From NCBI RefSeq assembly GCF_036417845.1, contig NC_089984.1, positions 30,539,447-30,603,446 of the forward strand: 64,000 nt of DNA. The letters run 5' to 3'. The notes under the pieces were generated by a model that saw only the letters and a list, made by a program, of their open reading frames with translations, did not search any database and was not told the DNA's origin. Shown here one piece after another: positions 12,489 to 23,400 of this stretch; within the stretch, counting starts at the first letter, position 1; each line of letters begins with the position of its first letter. Source of the stretch: Apteryx mantelli (taxonomy: Eukaryota; Chordata; Aves; Apterygiformes; Apterygidae). Position numbers and translations under genes: made by a program.

Positions 12489-12741
12489 GATAAATATTTG
12501 TTATGTGGTAACCCAGCGCAGAAGCGGCACAGGCGCCGTAGGGTCATCCACCGAACCAGAAGCAGGCAGCGGTGCGACACCGCCAGCACGCTTGCAGGAG
12601 AGGGCTACGAGGACCCTCCTCAGCAGGCTCCTCGCTCATCGACGCAACTGCTACAGCAGCCTGACCTACCGCGTAGCTCCCGGGCATTACCGGGCCAACA
12701 GCCCTGCGGCAGGGCCGATCATACACCACCCGAGAACATCA
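12489..12741. other. GC-rich orphan segment: possible unannotated exon (+) or DMAC1-like retrocopy (-)
   Basis: The segment is abruptly GC-rich between a CR1 tail and the CpG island. On the plus strand it is flanked by a pyrimidine tract ending ATATTTAG (12481-12488) and a perfect CAG/GTAAGT donor (exon end 12741). On the minus strand a frame at 12729-12544 reads LLQACWRCR, resembling the conserved LLxxCWxCR of DMAC1/TMEM261, and then stops at TGA, with no clear continuation. Neither reading is secure. Confidence 0.25.
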
Positions 12742-13009
12742 GGTAAGTAAAACCCCTGAACAGCGGCCCCGGGCGGCGCGGGAAGGCGAGGTCATCGCCG
12801 CAGCGACGCGGAGGGCCCGGGGCAGAGCCGGGACCCCCAAACGCGGCCCTTCTCCCTCGGGGCGGCCCGGTGCCCTTGACCGGCGCCGCCGCCACCCGCT
12901 CGCCCCAGCCCCGCGCCGAGGGCCGGGCCCGGCTCGCCGGCGCAGGAGGCCGTGGCCCCGACACCCCCTCGGGACGGGTCACCGCTGCCCGCGGGGCGCC
13001 CCCAGGTAC

Positions 13010-13070
13010 CTGGACTGCAGCCGCTCTCTAACCGCCGCCGCTACGCTCTGCCCTTCGCCAGCGCCCTCCC
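13010..13070 (-). other. ATP5MK: Candidate non-coding first exon of ATP5MK
   Basis: The minus-strand donor TCCAG/GTACCT ends this exon at 13010, close to the YY1-like motif. The 5' limit is a guess. The coding exons begin only at 11404, after an acceptor, so an upstream non-coding exon is needed. Confidence 0.4.
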
Positions 13071-13259
13071 ACAAAATGGCGGCCGCCGGCGCCCACTGGG
13101 CCGCGCGCGGGAGGCGCGGATTGGCTGCGCCGCCGAGGGGGCGGTCCTCCCCGCCCCTTTCCCCTCTGGTTGGCCGCGGGGCGCACCTGCTACTTCCGCT
13201 TGCCCTTTGCCCCCGCGCGCGTTGTTTCCGGGCGGCGCAGCGGCCGCACGTGCAGCCGA

Positions 13260-13352
13260 GGGAGGGCGGCGCGGGCGGCTCCGGCCCCGCTCCCGGCCCG
13301 GCGGCAGCGAGGGAGGGACCGCGGGCCCCGGAGCGCCGGGAGCCCCCGGGAG
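13260..13352 (+). other. PDCD11: Candidate non-coding first exon of PDCD11
   Basis: GC-rich sequence ends at a donor, CGGGAG/GTGAGG (exon end 13352), downstream of the ETS and E-box sites. It would splice to the acceptor at 14437. A second possible donor, CTCTG/GTAAGA, follows at 13436/13437. The 5' end is estimated. Confidence 0.45.
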
Positions 13353-14437
13353 GTGAGGGAGCCCCTCGGGGCGGCTGGTTGCGCGGCCGCGGGTCGCTGC
13401 GGGAAGGCCCGGGCGGTGCCGGGTTACCGCGCTCTGGTAAGAGCGGCGTCTGCGCTGAGAACACGGGAAATCTCTTCTGGCTGTTAACTTAGTTTTTTTT
13501 TAAGAGTGTTTAATCCAAAGTTGAGACTGTCTTGGGAGCTGGGTGCAGCTTCTGTCCCTTCCCGCTGTGAGAAGTGAGGTGTGGCAAGGTGGAACCCGGC
13601 TTCACTCTTGAGACCTCGGTGACTGGATAGTCCAATGCACCCGTTTCAGTTATCAGCGGTGGAAAATGTCTTGCTGTTGAATGGGTCTTTTGATTAAGCA
13701 TGTTCTGATGAACTTTAATTTTATTATGTACTCTTCTATTTAAAATCCTGTTTTAAATGACTAATACACCATTTAAAGGGCTCTCAAACTAGCATGCTAA
13801 TACCAATTTTCCGTGTAAATGCTGTAGTCATAAGTAATAAATAGAAAGTGAACCATGACCTAATAAAATAAGGCTTTATTTAGTACTTGAAGCAAAGTAA
13901 GGTTAAGTATAACTGGTAAATTAAATACCTATAAGCCTATACTTCTAGTTTGCACAACAAAGTGTGAAGTTATATCAATTTTTAAGGGCAACACCTTGAA
14001 AGTCAAAATGCAGACCAAGCTTACTTATTGTTTAAATCAAGATTTTCTGCTTAATGACTAAAGCTGGTAATTTCAGCTTGTCCATTTAGTGCAATAGAGG
14101 CCTATTCAGGGAATATATATTGCTAAAACACTTTCCTGAATATGTGTACAGTGCTTTAATTGCCTTAGAAATTTGATACTTTAGTCAAGTAGAATTGGAC
14201 AATAATAAAAAATGTTAGGGATACATGTGTTTAGATGGACCCTCACAACACTTCAGTCTAGTCAAATGTTAGATACATTTGGGTAAGAGTTTAGGTTTTG
14301 TCGCTGATGAATTGTAAAGTAGCCTTCTGAATTCTTGTTTAGTTTTTGGGTAATTCACTCTTTTGACTTTTTTCAGTGTTGGTGAGGAGCAGTCATAACA
14401 ACTGTATATTTAATCTGTTTTGTTGTTTGCCCCATAG
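13353..14437 (+). other. PDCD11: PDCD11 intron 1
   Basis: Runs from GTGAGG at 13353 to an acceptor ending CCCATAG at 14437. The first part belongs to the CpG island and the rest is AT-rich. I see no gene inside. Confidence 0.5.
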
Positions 14438-14447
14438 AAGTGCAAAC

Positions 14448-17400
14448 ATGGCATCCATGGAAGAAAACTTTCCTCGAGGTGGCACCCAGAAAAAACACAC
14501 AGAGGGAAAAACAGCCAAGCCAAAGATAGAGCAGGACAATTTGTTTGATGTATGTTGTTTACATGTTCTCAATTAACTCTTCTCAGAGCTCTTCCACTGT
14601 CAAAATATGGCCTGAAATCCTTCCTATCCCTGACTTCTCTAGATTTTTCTGATATAGTTTGTGTTATTGGGACTTCAGGAAAGAGATGTCTGCTGACATC
14701 CACCTGTCTTGTGACCTTTTAAAGGTCTTGCATATCTGATACATGGTGAATGTGATGACAAAAAGTTCAATCAAAATTACTGATCAGGCTTCAGCATTTT
14801 AACATTCCACAAGCATCGGATCCTGAGTTACTTGCTTCTGCATGGCTGGATTGGACCAATTTGTACAGTGATGCTAAAGCCAGTGGACGTAGACCAAGTT
14901 TGTTAGTCTTTCTGTTTAGTAGTAGATGTTGCAGATCACTTTTGCCACGTACTTCTGAACAGGAATTGTGTTTTTTCTCCCACTCCAAGTTTTACAGTTT
15001 TACAGATGGGCTGGTCAGCCTCAGCCCAAAAGGAGATATCTTGAAAGACTTGCATGTAGACACACAGTGATTAGCAAGGGCATTCCCTTTTCTCTACAAT
15101 CCTAGTATTTTCCTCTAATTTTATTTCTAGCAGTGGAGTTCTTCCTTAGCGTAGTGGTCACCTCTTTACTTACTTTTATTATTTTCTTGACTGATTTTAA
15201 TCTCCTTTAGATCCATCATGAAGAACAAACACAGAAAAGAAAAAGGAGTCAAGGAGATCAAGGAAAGCAGAGGAAGAAGTTCAAGCCGGACAAAAAAGCC
15301 ACTTCTAAAGACAATGCTATGAATTTTGAACCACTCACGGTTGAGGTTTGTGAATAAGTATTTGGTTTTGTGTGCATCTGTTGTTTACAAGAAGATGGTG
15401 AGCCAGGATCTGCATGAGGCTTAAAAAAGGGGGAAATATTTCTTTTATAATAGCAACCTTGGTAGTTAGTTAATGATAGCTTGGAAGAGGTACTAATCTT
15501 TGTGTTTTTAGGGTCTAGGTCAGTGTGCGCTAGAGCCCAGAGTGAGATGTATGTGATGGGCATGTTGTAATGCATCAGTTGGAGTTTCTAGTGATTCTTA
15601 AATCTTTCAAGGGAACAAAAACTTCTTGTCAATCCCAGGTTGGATTCTAGTGTGGAAAGACCTGGCATGTGTGCCAGTGTGAGAACTCCATGTCTGCTTT
15701 GGAAAGAAAATCTTATTTCAGAAGTGCACCATGAATTTTGTGGGTCAAATGACTGAGAACTGATGCATGGTTTCTACAACTGTAGACGTTTCTCTTGAGC
15801 ATAGTGAGCCCACCAGTCATTCCTGTCCCCGTGACAAGATAGAGATATTTTCCAGTCTCTTCCCATACACTGACAGGTTGTTTTCCAGGCTGTTTTGTGG
15901 ATTTCTTCTCAGTATTTATAGAGGTTCTAGAATAAGGCCTTTTTTGTTGACTCCTGTCACTTCCGATTATTAAGTACTTATGTAACTGGTGGATCCATTT
16001 TGATTATGGTGTGAGTTAAGGTGCTAAATGCTGGTGAGCTCCTTTTTGGTTTTGGTGTGACATCAAAAATGGAGCATGGGACTGGAACTTTGGAGACATG
16101 AGTCTGTTCTAGCCCTGTCACTGACCTGCTGGATATGTTACTTTATCTGTTTTCCCCTAGCAAAATGGGGAGGAATTCTGATCTGTACAGAACGCATTAT
16201 AAAGTACTGGGTACAAGTATTATTTCAGCCATTTTGGGGGGTGGCATGGTAGACATTGCATATGCTTTCTCATTAAACCTGTAAATAAAGCAGTGATTCA
16301 AGAGGAAAACATATCTATCACACTGTTATCATTCACTTGCCAAAATATCCACCAAATGCTGATCTTTCTGCTTTCCCAGGCGCTCTGTGAGGGGATGCTG
16401 CTTCTTGGTTGTATAAAAGAGGTCAATGACTTCGAATTAGTCATCAGCTTGCCCAACGGGCTTTCTGGGTTTGTCCCAGTGACACAGATCAGCGATGCCT
16501 ACAGCAAGATGCTGAGTGAACAGGTGGCCAAAGGAGAACTCCTGGAGGTGAGACCTTGGATCTGGGCTGTGATTTGTAGCAGGGAGCTGGGGAGTATTAA
16601 TTAATAAGATCAACCCAAAGGTCTTGCTGAGGAAACTGGCTTCTGGTGTCTCACAGCAGACTTCAGTTTGCCTGCAGTGGCTCACCCTTAGCTAAATGGT
16701 CCATGAACTTCGTAGACAGTCCGTTGAACATGAAGAAATTTGTGCTCTCTGTTTGCTGCTGTAGCTAAATACTGATCCCTGGCTGTGTGCAACGAAGGGA
16801 GGAAGTTAAGGAAGTGCGTGGAAGATGATGTGAGGATGGAAAGGTCTCTCAGTGGGGCTTGGGGAGTAGTACAGTCCTTGAAATTTCCTTGTGTGATGTA
16901 CTGTGCAACGTGCTGTTAGGCAGTGCTGTTGTAGACTGACCTTGGTTTGGACCATGCTTTTCCAAGCAGCCTTTATAATTTCATGACAATGTTGATTGCT
17001 TGAAAAAAAGAGGAGGGAGTAATATGTTAGCCCATCTCTCCAGCGTCAGTGATCCTTAAATTTTGCTAAAAAAGGTGATGTGGAATGTGGGATCTGTGCA
17101 AGGTAGTAATCTTTTGTTGGTGGTGTTTCCCTCTGCTAAAGAGGAAGCTGAGATGAGGGTCACTCTTGGCTCTGTAGTTGTGCTTTGATCCTCAGCTACA
17201 AGCTCCTGACCCCGGTCCCCACAGTATTGCTTTTCCTTTTTAAGCAAAACCTGCCAGACTTGCTAACGTCATGTAATTTCATCCTTGCCTCTATACTGAA
17301 AGACCGATGTTTGTGGTATTTCTTGCCTTTTATTGTACTGTTGACAGGGAAATAGAACTTTCTTAGGGGGTTTTGATTTCAAAAGCTGCTTCAGTAACAA

Positions 17401-20400
17401 ACTCTGATCCTCTTGAATTATTTAATATTGTTTTTTTACTCTCTTGATCATCTTGCTGGGCAGGACTTGAACTCTCTCTCGGACATGTATTCTCCAGGGA
17501 CATTGGTCAGATGCATCGTGACCAGTGTTGAGAAAAGTGCTGATGGACGTCAGAGTATCAAATTGTCGATCAATCCCAAAAAGGTCAATAAGGGTCTGAA
17601 CGCTTCAGCACTAGCATCAGGCATGGTACGTATTCTGGGTCTGCCGTGGCCTCCCTAGGCTTTGGAGGTGCCCCTTGCACAACCTGCCTTGTAGGGGTGC
17701 TTTTTTGTTTAGTTTTTGTTTCCAGCTTTATGGTTGCAGGCACATGCAATTAGAGCACCTGCTATTTCTGAGCATCCCAATTTTTTTCCCTACTGGTTTG
17801 TGGACTCCATACATACATGGCTGGACAAGGGGAGAGTTGAGACCCCACTGCCAGATGAGCTCTGTAGTAGGAAAGAACATAATGTTCTTTCTGCTGCTCT
17901 GACAAACTCAGTACTCTGTTCTCATGAAACAGCAGACTACTGCACTCTCTGCAGACTCAGCCATTTCTTCACATTACTGAATTGCAGTGTTTTTCTCCCA
18001 ACAGCTGCTCTCCGGCCTAGTGTCTAGTGTGGAAGACCATGGCTACCTCATTGATATTGGAGTCAGTGGGACTAATGCATTCCTGCCTCGTCAGAAAGCC
18101 CAAAGTTACATCAAATTAGTCAAGAAAGGTAAGAAGTAATCAGAGAGAAAAACGCTGGGGTAGAAATGGAGGTGGAAAATGGCAATGATCAGAGCCTTTT
18201 GTATCTGTGGTACTAGTACACCTCAGTGAGATTGAGTCAAAGTGGGGTCTTTGTGAGTTGCTGAAAGCAGTGGCTTTGTGGCTGGCGTGGAACAGGCCGC
18301 TAGGTTTCACCCTGTTTTCTGATAGACCATGTTCTCATTCCAAGACCTTCCATCCCTGCTTGCAGTAGACTTCAGTTTGATGGGAAGAAGTTCAAACTTG
18401 AAGAGAGGGAACTCTGAAAAGGCTTGGGATAGGGCTATAGGCAGAAGGGAACCCCTGAGTGCTCCTGATGGAGGTTTTATGCTGTGTGTCTTGCCTTTGT
18501 AGGGCCTGATTTGAAGATAGGCCAGAACCTGAACTGTGTCATTGAGGAAGTGAAGAACGAGGGAAGAATTGTCCGTTTGTCCATTGATCGGTCAGAAGTT
18601 GCTGCGTCCCTTGCAACAGAACGACAGAACTGGACGCTCTCTAACTTACTGCCAGGACTGGTGGTAAAAGCTCGAGTGCAGAAGGTTAGCACTGTTTTTT
18701 TGAGTGTTCCTGAATGTGGGGGTGCAGGTGAAATGGAGATGGAAATTTATGCCCTGGAAAATTTTGTGTTTGTGCTCCATTACTTTAGAAAAACAAATAC
18801 AATTTTCATTAAAAATATTCCCATCGCATTCACCTAAGGTCCAATCTCTGCCCTGGTTGTGATGATGTGAGTATAAAGGTTTCGGGCTGGAGATGGTGAT
18901 GAACCTTGAAACAGAACAGAATCCAGTTTATGCTTCTCTGGCCATTGCCTAGGAAAAGTATTCAACAGTTTAGCAGTAGACTTCAGAGTAAGCACAGTTT
19001 TAGAAAAAAACCTGAAAGACCATTTTTACAAAGCAATGTAAAAAGATGTAAAAAGCAGAACTGTTAGCAGTTTGTCTCTCTCTTTTGAGGTACTTGTTGT
19101 TTTGCACCGAGAGTGACTTTTTATGAAATGTGTCCATTATTCTTTGAAACTGAGAAACTGAGCACAAATTTTATTTGGTATCTCGCATAATTTCCTTCCC
19201 CTTTCTAGGTGGCCCCATTGGGGATCACTCTGAGCTTTCTGTCTTCCTTCACTGGCCTTGTGGATTTCATGCACATGGACCCAAAGAAATCCCTGAACTA
19301 TTCTCCAAATCAAGTGGTAAGGAGAGGGTGAGGCACAGCTGGAGTTGGTAATGTTACTTAGAGCATCTCTTATCTTCTTCAGCAGCATTTTGGTGAAGAA
19401 TTTTTTTTTCAATGGAATCATCTGTGAAATCTTACTGATGATGGCCTCTCGTATTTGAATTCTGATGATGGCCGCTTTAGAGCGGTAAAGAGCAAAGCCA
19501 TTCTTGGGGTAATGGAAGACTTGTGTGGGAGGCATGAGACTTGTGAAGGATGGGAAATGACTTTAGCAGTCATGTTCCTCTCGCCACACTGGTACCAGAT
19601 TAGCCCATACAACTTGAACAATGGATAAAAGCAAAAATCCCAGATCTGTGAAGCTGTTAGAACTGAAATGATGTCTTAGTAGCAATATTGGAAAGTGCTT
19701 GTACATGGGCAAAGAGTTCAGGTACCAAAGATAACGTCTAAAAACACGGGTGAGGTGGCTTTCTCTGCTTCTGTTTATAAGTCGGTGTTTAACAAGCATT
19801 CTGTCTTCTCCTCATCCCAGGTGAAAGCTTGCATCCTCTCCATTCACCCCACCTCCAAGGTGGTGCGACTTACTCTACGGCAGGCCTTCCTCCACCCTGG
19901 AGGATCCCCGAACCAGCTCTCCAGTGATCGCATGGGGGCAGTGGTGGAGGAGTCAACGGTGAAGGCCTTCTTCAAGCAGTTTGGTGCCATTTTTGAGCTT
20001 GATGATGGCAGCCTTGCGTTTGCACGGGTAAGTACCAGGGACTGAATGAGCAGTGAGAGAACTCCTCCGTAGCTCTCCTGGCTTCTTGAGGAAGAAATTT
20101 AGGAGGATGTTTTATTTTGTTTTTTATGTTCTTTGTGAGGAAAAATGCAACAAAATTAGGACAAAGTGGAAGATGTTTGCTAAATCACGCTCCCCACTGT
20201 CCAGGTTTGTAATGGAGGAGGGTTATTGTGAAAGAACTGGTGCAACCTGTTGCACAAAGGGAGTATATTAGAGGAAGGGTTTTGTGAGATGCTGCCACTT
20301 TAACCTAAGCTTCAAGTCAGTGCTTCCTCTTTCCAAACACTAAATCATCCTTTGTTTTTTCTAGCTGAAACACCTTTCAAAAACCAGAAAGTCCTTTAAA

Positions 20401-23400
20401 CCTGCAGCATTTAAGACAGGATGCAAACACAAATGCCGGATAATTGACTACAGCCTGATGGATGAGATGTGTATTTTATCCCTGAAGTAGTAAGTTTCAC
20501 AGGCTTCCAGAAAATTGGTTGAAGGATTAGAAGGGTTTGGTCGAGAGTGGAAGATACTGCATTGCTTTGTTGAACTGGAACCTGCTGTTTGGAGTTTCTG
20601 GCTTGTATCTGTCTTGTTTCAAATCAGGGTGTCTGCGCATCTCATGTATCCTCCCAAAACCATGGGAAGGTGGGGTACCATCTGTTTAACTGGTGGGCCA
20701 CAGGGAGGCTAAATGTCTTTTGCCAAGATCACGTTGGAAGCCTGTGGTTGAACAGGGAGTTGGATCTTGGTCTTCCAACTCCTAGGCCATTTCCCTCCTC
20801 CCTCCTTATTTCTGTCTGTGTGGCTTTAAGCAGTGCAGGTGATGGGTTCCCCTTTCGTGGGGCCGTGGCTGGTGGCCATTGCTTTGTAGTTGTCACCTGG
20901 AATGGAGCCTGGTGAACCTGTCTGAACTTGATGTCCAAAGCGCAGTGGGAGGTGGGTCAGCTGGAGTAAAATACAACCCCAGAGCTGTGCAGCACAGGAG
21001 AATGGGGGGAGGGATTTTGGAAGATTTTAGGACAAGACAAAGAGGGGATTGTTTCTCTTATCCCAGATTTCCTCAAGTTGACTGATTGGTCATCTCTTGC
21101 TGTGTCTCTTTCCTAGTCAAATTATCGAAGCTCAGTTTCTGCAATATCAAGATGTCCACACTGGGGATGTGGTGAAGGTGAGATCCTGAAGGGTTGACAC
21201 AGTACTGTGGAGCAGTTGTACTTGCAGAAGTGATCTAGCTAATTCACATTTCTTTTGCTTAATGCTTGTTTTCAACTTCTGATCCAGACTAATGATATGA
21301 AAGTGAGGAGAAAAACCTCTCCTTGCAGGACTTGCTTAATGGAATCTGATACTTTTCTTTCACAAAATATTGTTCAGGTTTTTTTCATGGTGCCTCTAAG
21401 GTAATCACATTTCAGCCACATCCAGTCATGTGTTTAAGTCCCTGAACAAATTTTTAGCTTCTTTCACTCAGCCTTTCTAAAACTCACCTTGTACTTGGTG
21501 AACTAGAAGTGCACATATGGACCATCACAATCAACTGTTGGGCAGAAACAGTTAGTTACGTGTCTGACCCACGTATGCCTGTTGGATATATCTGGAAACA
21601 TTTGCAGTCTGACAGAGTCAATAATTTTGCAGAAGTATCCTATGCTCAAAAATGAGATAGTAACAGCCTTGTTTAACATAAAAGCTAATGGGTCAGATTG
21701 GTTGGGTGGAGTGGAGTGTACTTTTTGGAGGGTAGTTAGATTTGGTGGCAATAGGTGGTGTGATGTGTCAGCTGTTTTCTACCTGTGCATACTCTGCTTA
21801 CCATGCTGAAATTACAGACCCTTTTCCCTCTTTTGGGCTCTAGGGTAAAGTGTTAGCTCTGAAACCCATTGGGATGCAGGTGAAAGTGACTGATGGGATT
21901 AAAGGGCTTGTGCCCTCCATGCATCTTGCTGATATGATCCTGAAGCAGCCTGAGAAGAAGTACAACATGGGAGATGAAGTCAGGTGTCGGGTGAGAGCTG
22001 CCAGACAGGGTCTTCAGCTGCTTTAAGCTGGACTCTTTCACTTTAGTTATATAGCAGCTGGATTGATCAGACAATGGCAGACATGCTTTTTGAACTTTTT
22101 TCTACGCTATTCTTCTAGGTGCTAGAGTGCAGACCTGCAGAAAGGAAGCTAATCCTTACTCTGAAGAAAACTCTTGTCCAGTCAAAGCTTCCAGTCCTTT
22201 CTAATTATGAAGAGGCAAAACCAGGTCTGATCACACACGGCTTTGTGGTGTGCGCAAGGGAGTTTGGCTGCATTGTGAAGTTCTACAACGATGTCAAAGG
22301 TCTGGTACCCAAGAATGAGCTGAGCTCAGAGCCTGTATCTTGTCCAGAGGAAGTCTTTCATGAAGGCCAGGTAATTCATGTACTTAACCCTATATGCCTT
22401 GTGAATGAATGCCAAAGAGAATGCTGCAGCGTAGTTGGCTCTGGCATGGGTTTTCCCCAGAGGACCTGGCTACACCAAGAGATGTTCATGTCCTTTCACA
22501 TCAGGTAATAGCAGTGGTCTGTTTAAACAGATTACGTTGTGTGGGAGACAGCTTCTTCTAGAGTACTTCCCAGAGCTTTTTTTTGTTTGTTTAATTTGTT
22601 TCTAGACTCTTTTCTGGAGTGCAACAGGTACTGTGCTGTGTGATATAGGGGCTATGGAGATCTTAGCAGCGGTTTGGGGTTCTGAACCGCAGCTTCTTTT
22701 AAGGAAACTAAAGCTTTTAAAGAATCAAGAGAAAGAGGTTTCCTGCCTTTGTATTGTCCTGGTTTTCCTGTTTTTTTTTTTTTTTTTTCCAAGTCTTGTG
22801 CATCCCTAACCAGGTACTCTGGGAACTGTGTTGTGGGCAGGCTCAGCCCTATTCACTGTTTTTCTGGTGCTCTCTCTTGTCTTTAATCTTGCTGTTTGTT
22901 GGTTAGCTAAGGAGAACAATAATTTTCTGGTCAGGATTTATGACTGCAGGTCTGAAGATCTGAATTTTATTCTCAACTCTGCTACAGACCTGTCAAAAAG
23001 TCATTTCATGACTTAATGAAAGTCATTTGATATACTTATATTTTCCATCTGTGAGATCAGGAGAACATTTGTCTCTGGTGGATCTTAAGGATAGCAGGCC
23101 ACTGATTTTAACTTAGGTGTGGCAGAAAAATGTATTGTGTATTTATTTCCCTGTCTCATATATAGGTGGTAGTACACTGAGGAGGAAAATGAACCCAGTT
23201 AAACCTTGTTTTATCTTTTTTTACCACAGGTTGTCAAAGTAGTGGTCTTAAAATGTGAACCCCAGCAGGAAAGACTGCTGCTCTCCTTCAAGTTAACAAG
23301 CAAGCCTGTCCCTGAGGGTAAAAGGGAACATACGCCAAAGAAGAACCAGCAAGTGAAATATGAAATAGGAGAGGTATCAAATTCAATGACTGCTCCCTTT

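Larger units (their letters stand above)
11405..13009 (-). other. ATP5MK: ATP5MK 5'UTR intron
   Basis: Inferred from an acceptor at 11406-11405 and a minus-strand donor (TCCAG then GTACCT) whose exon ends at 13010. The intron holds an A-tract, a GT microsatellite, a CR1 fragment and the GC-rich orphan segment at 12489-12741. Confidence 0.5.
12740..13460. promoter_or_regulatory. CpG island; bidirectional promoter of ATP5MK and PDCD11
   Basis: Dense CpG lies between the divergent genes. Recognisable sites include a YY1-like AAAATGGCGGC (13073-13083), an inverted CCAAT box ATTGG (13120-13124), ETS-like CTTCCG (13193-13198) and TTTCCGGG (13225-13232), and an E-box CACGTG (13247-13252). There is no TATA box, as expected for housekeeping promoters. 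Transcription start sites were not located. Confidence 0.8.

Noticed and set aside
12979-13492. Long GC-rich open frames in the ATP5MK/PDCD11 CpG island
   Set aside because: Compositional, overlapping in several frames, and located in promoter sequence.
14752-14826. Possible C/D-box snoRNA in a PDCD11 intron (GTGATGA then CTGA twice)
   Set aside because: The terminal stem is weak, no C' box is evident, and the position relative to the acceptor is atypical.
18859-18901. Repeated GTGATGA words in a PDCD11 intron
   Set aside because: No matching CTGA boxes at snoRNA spacing.
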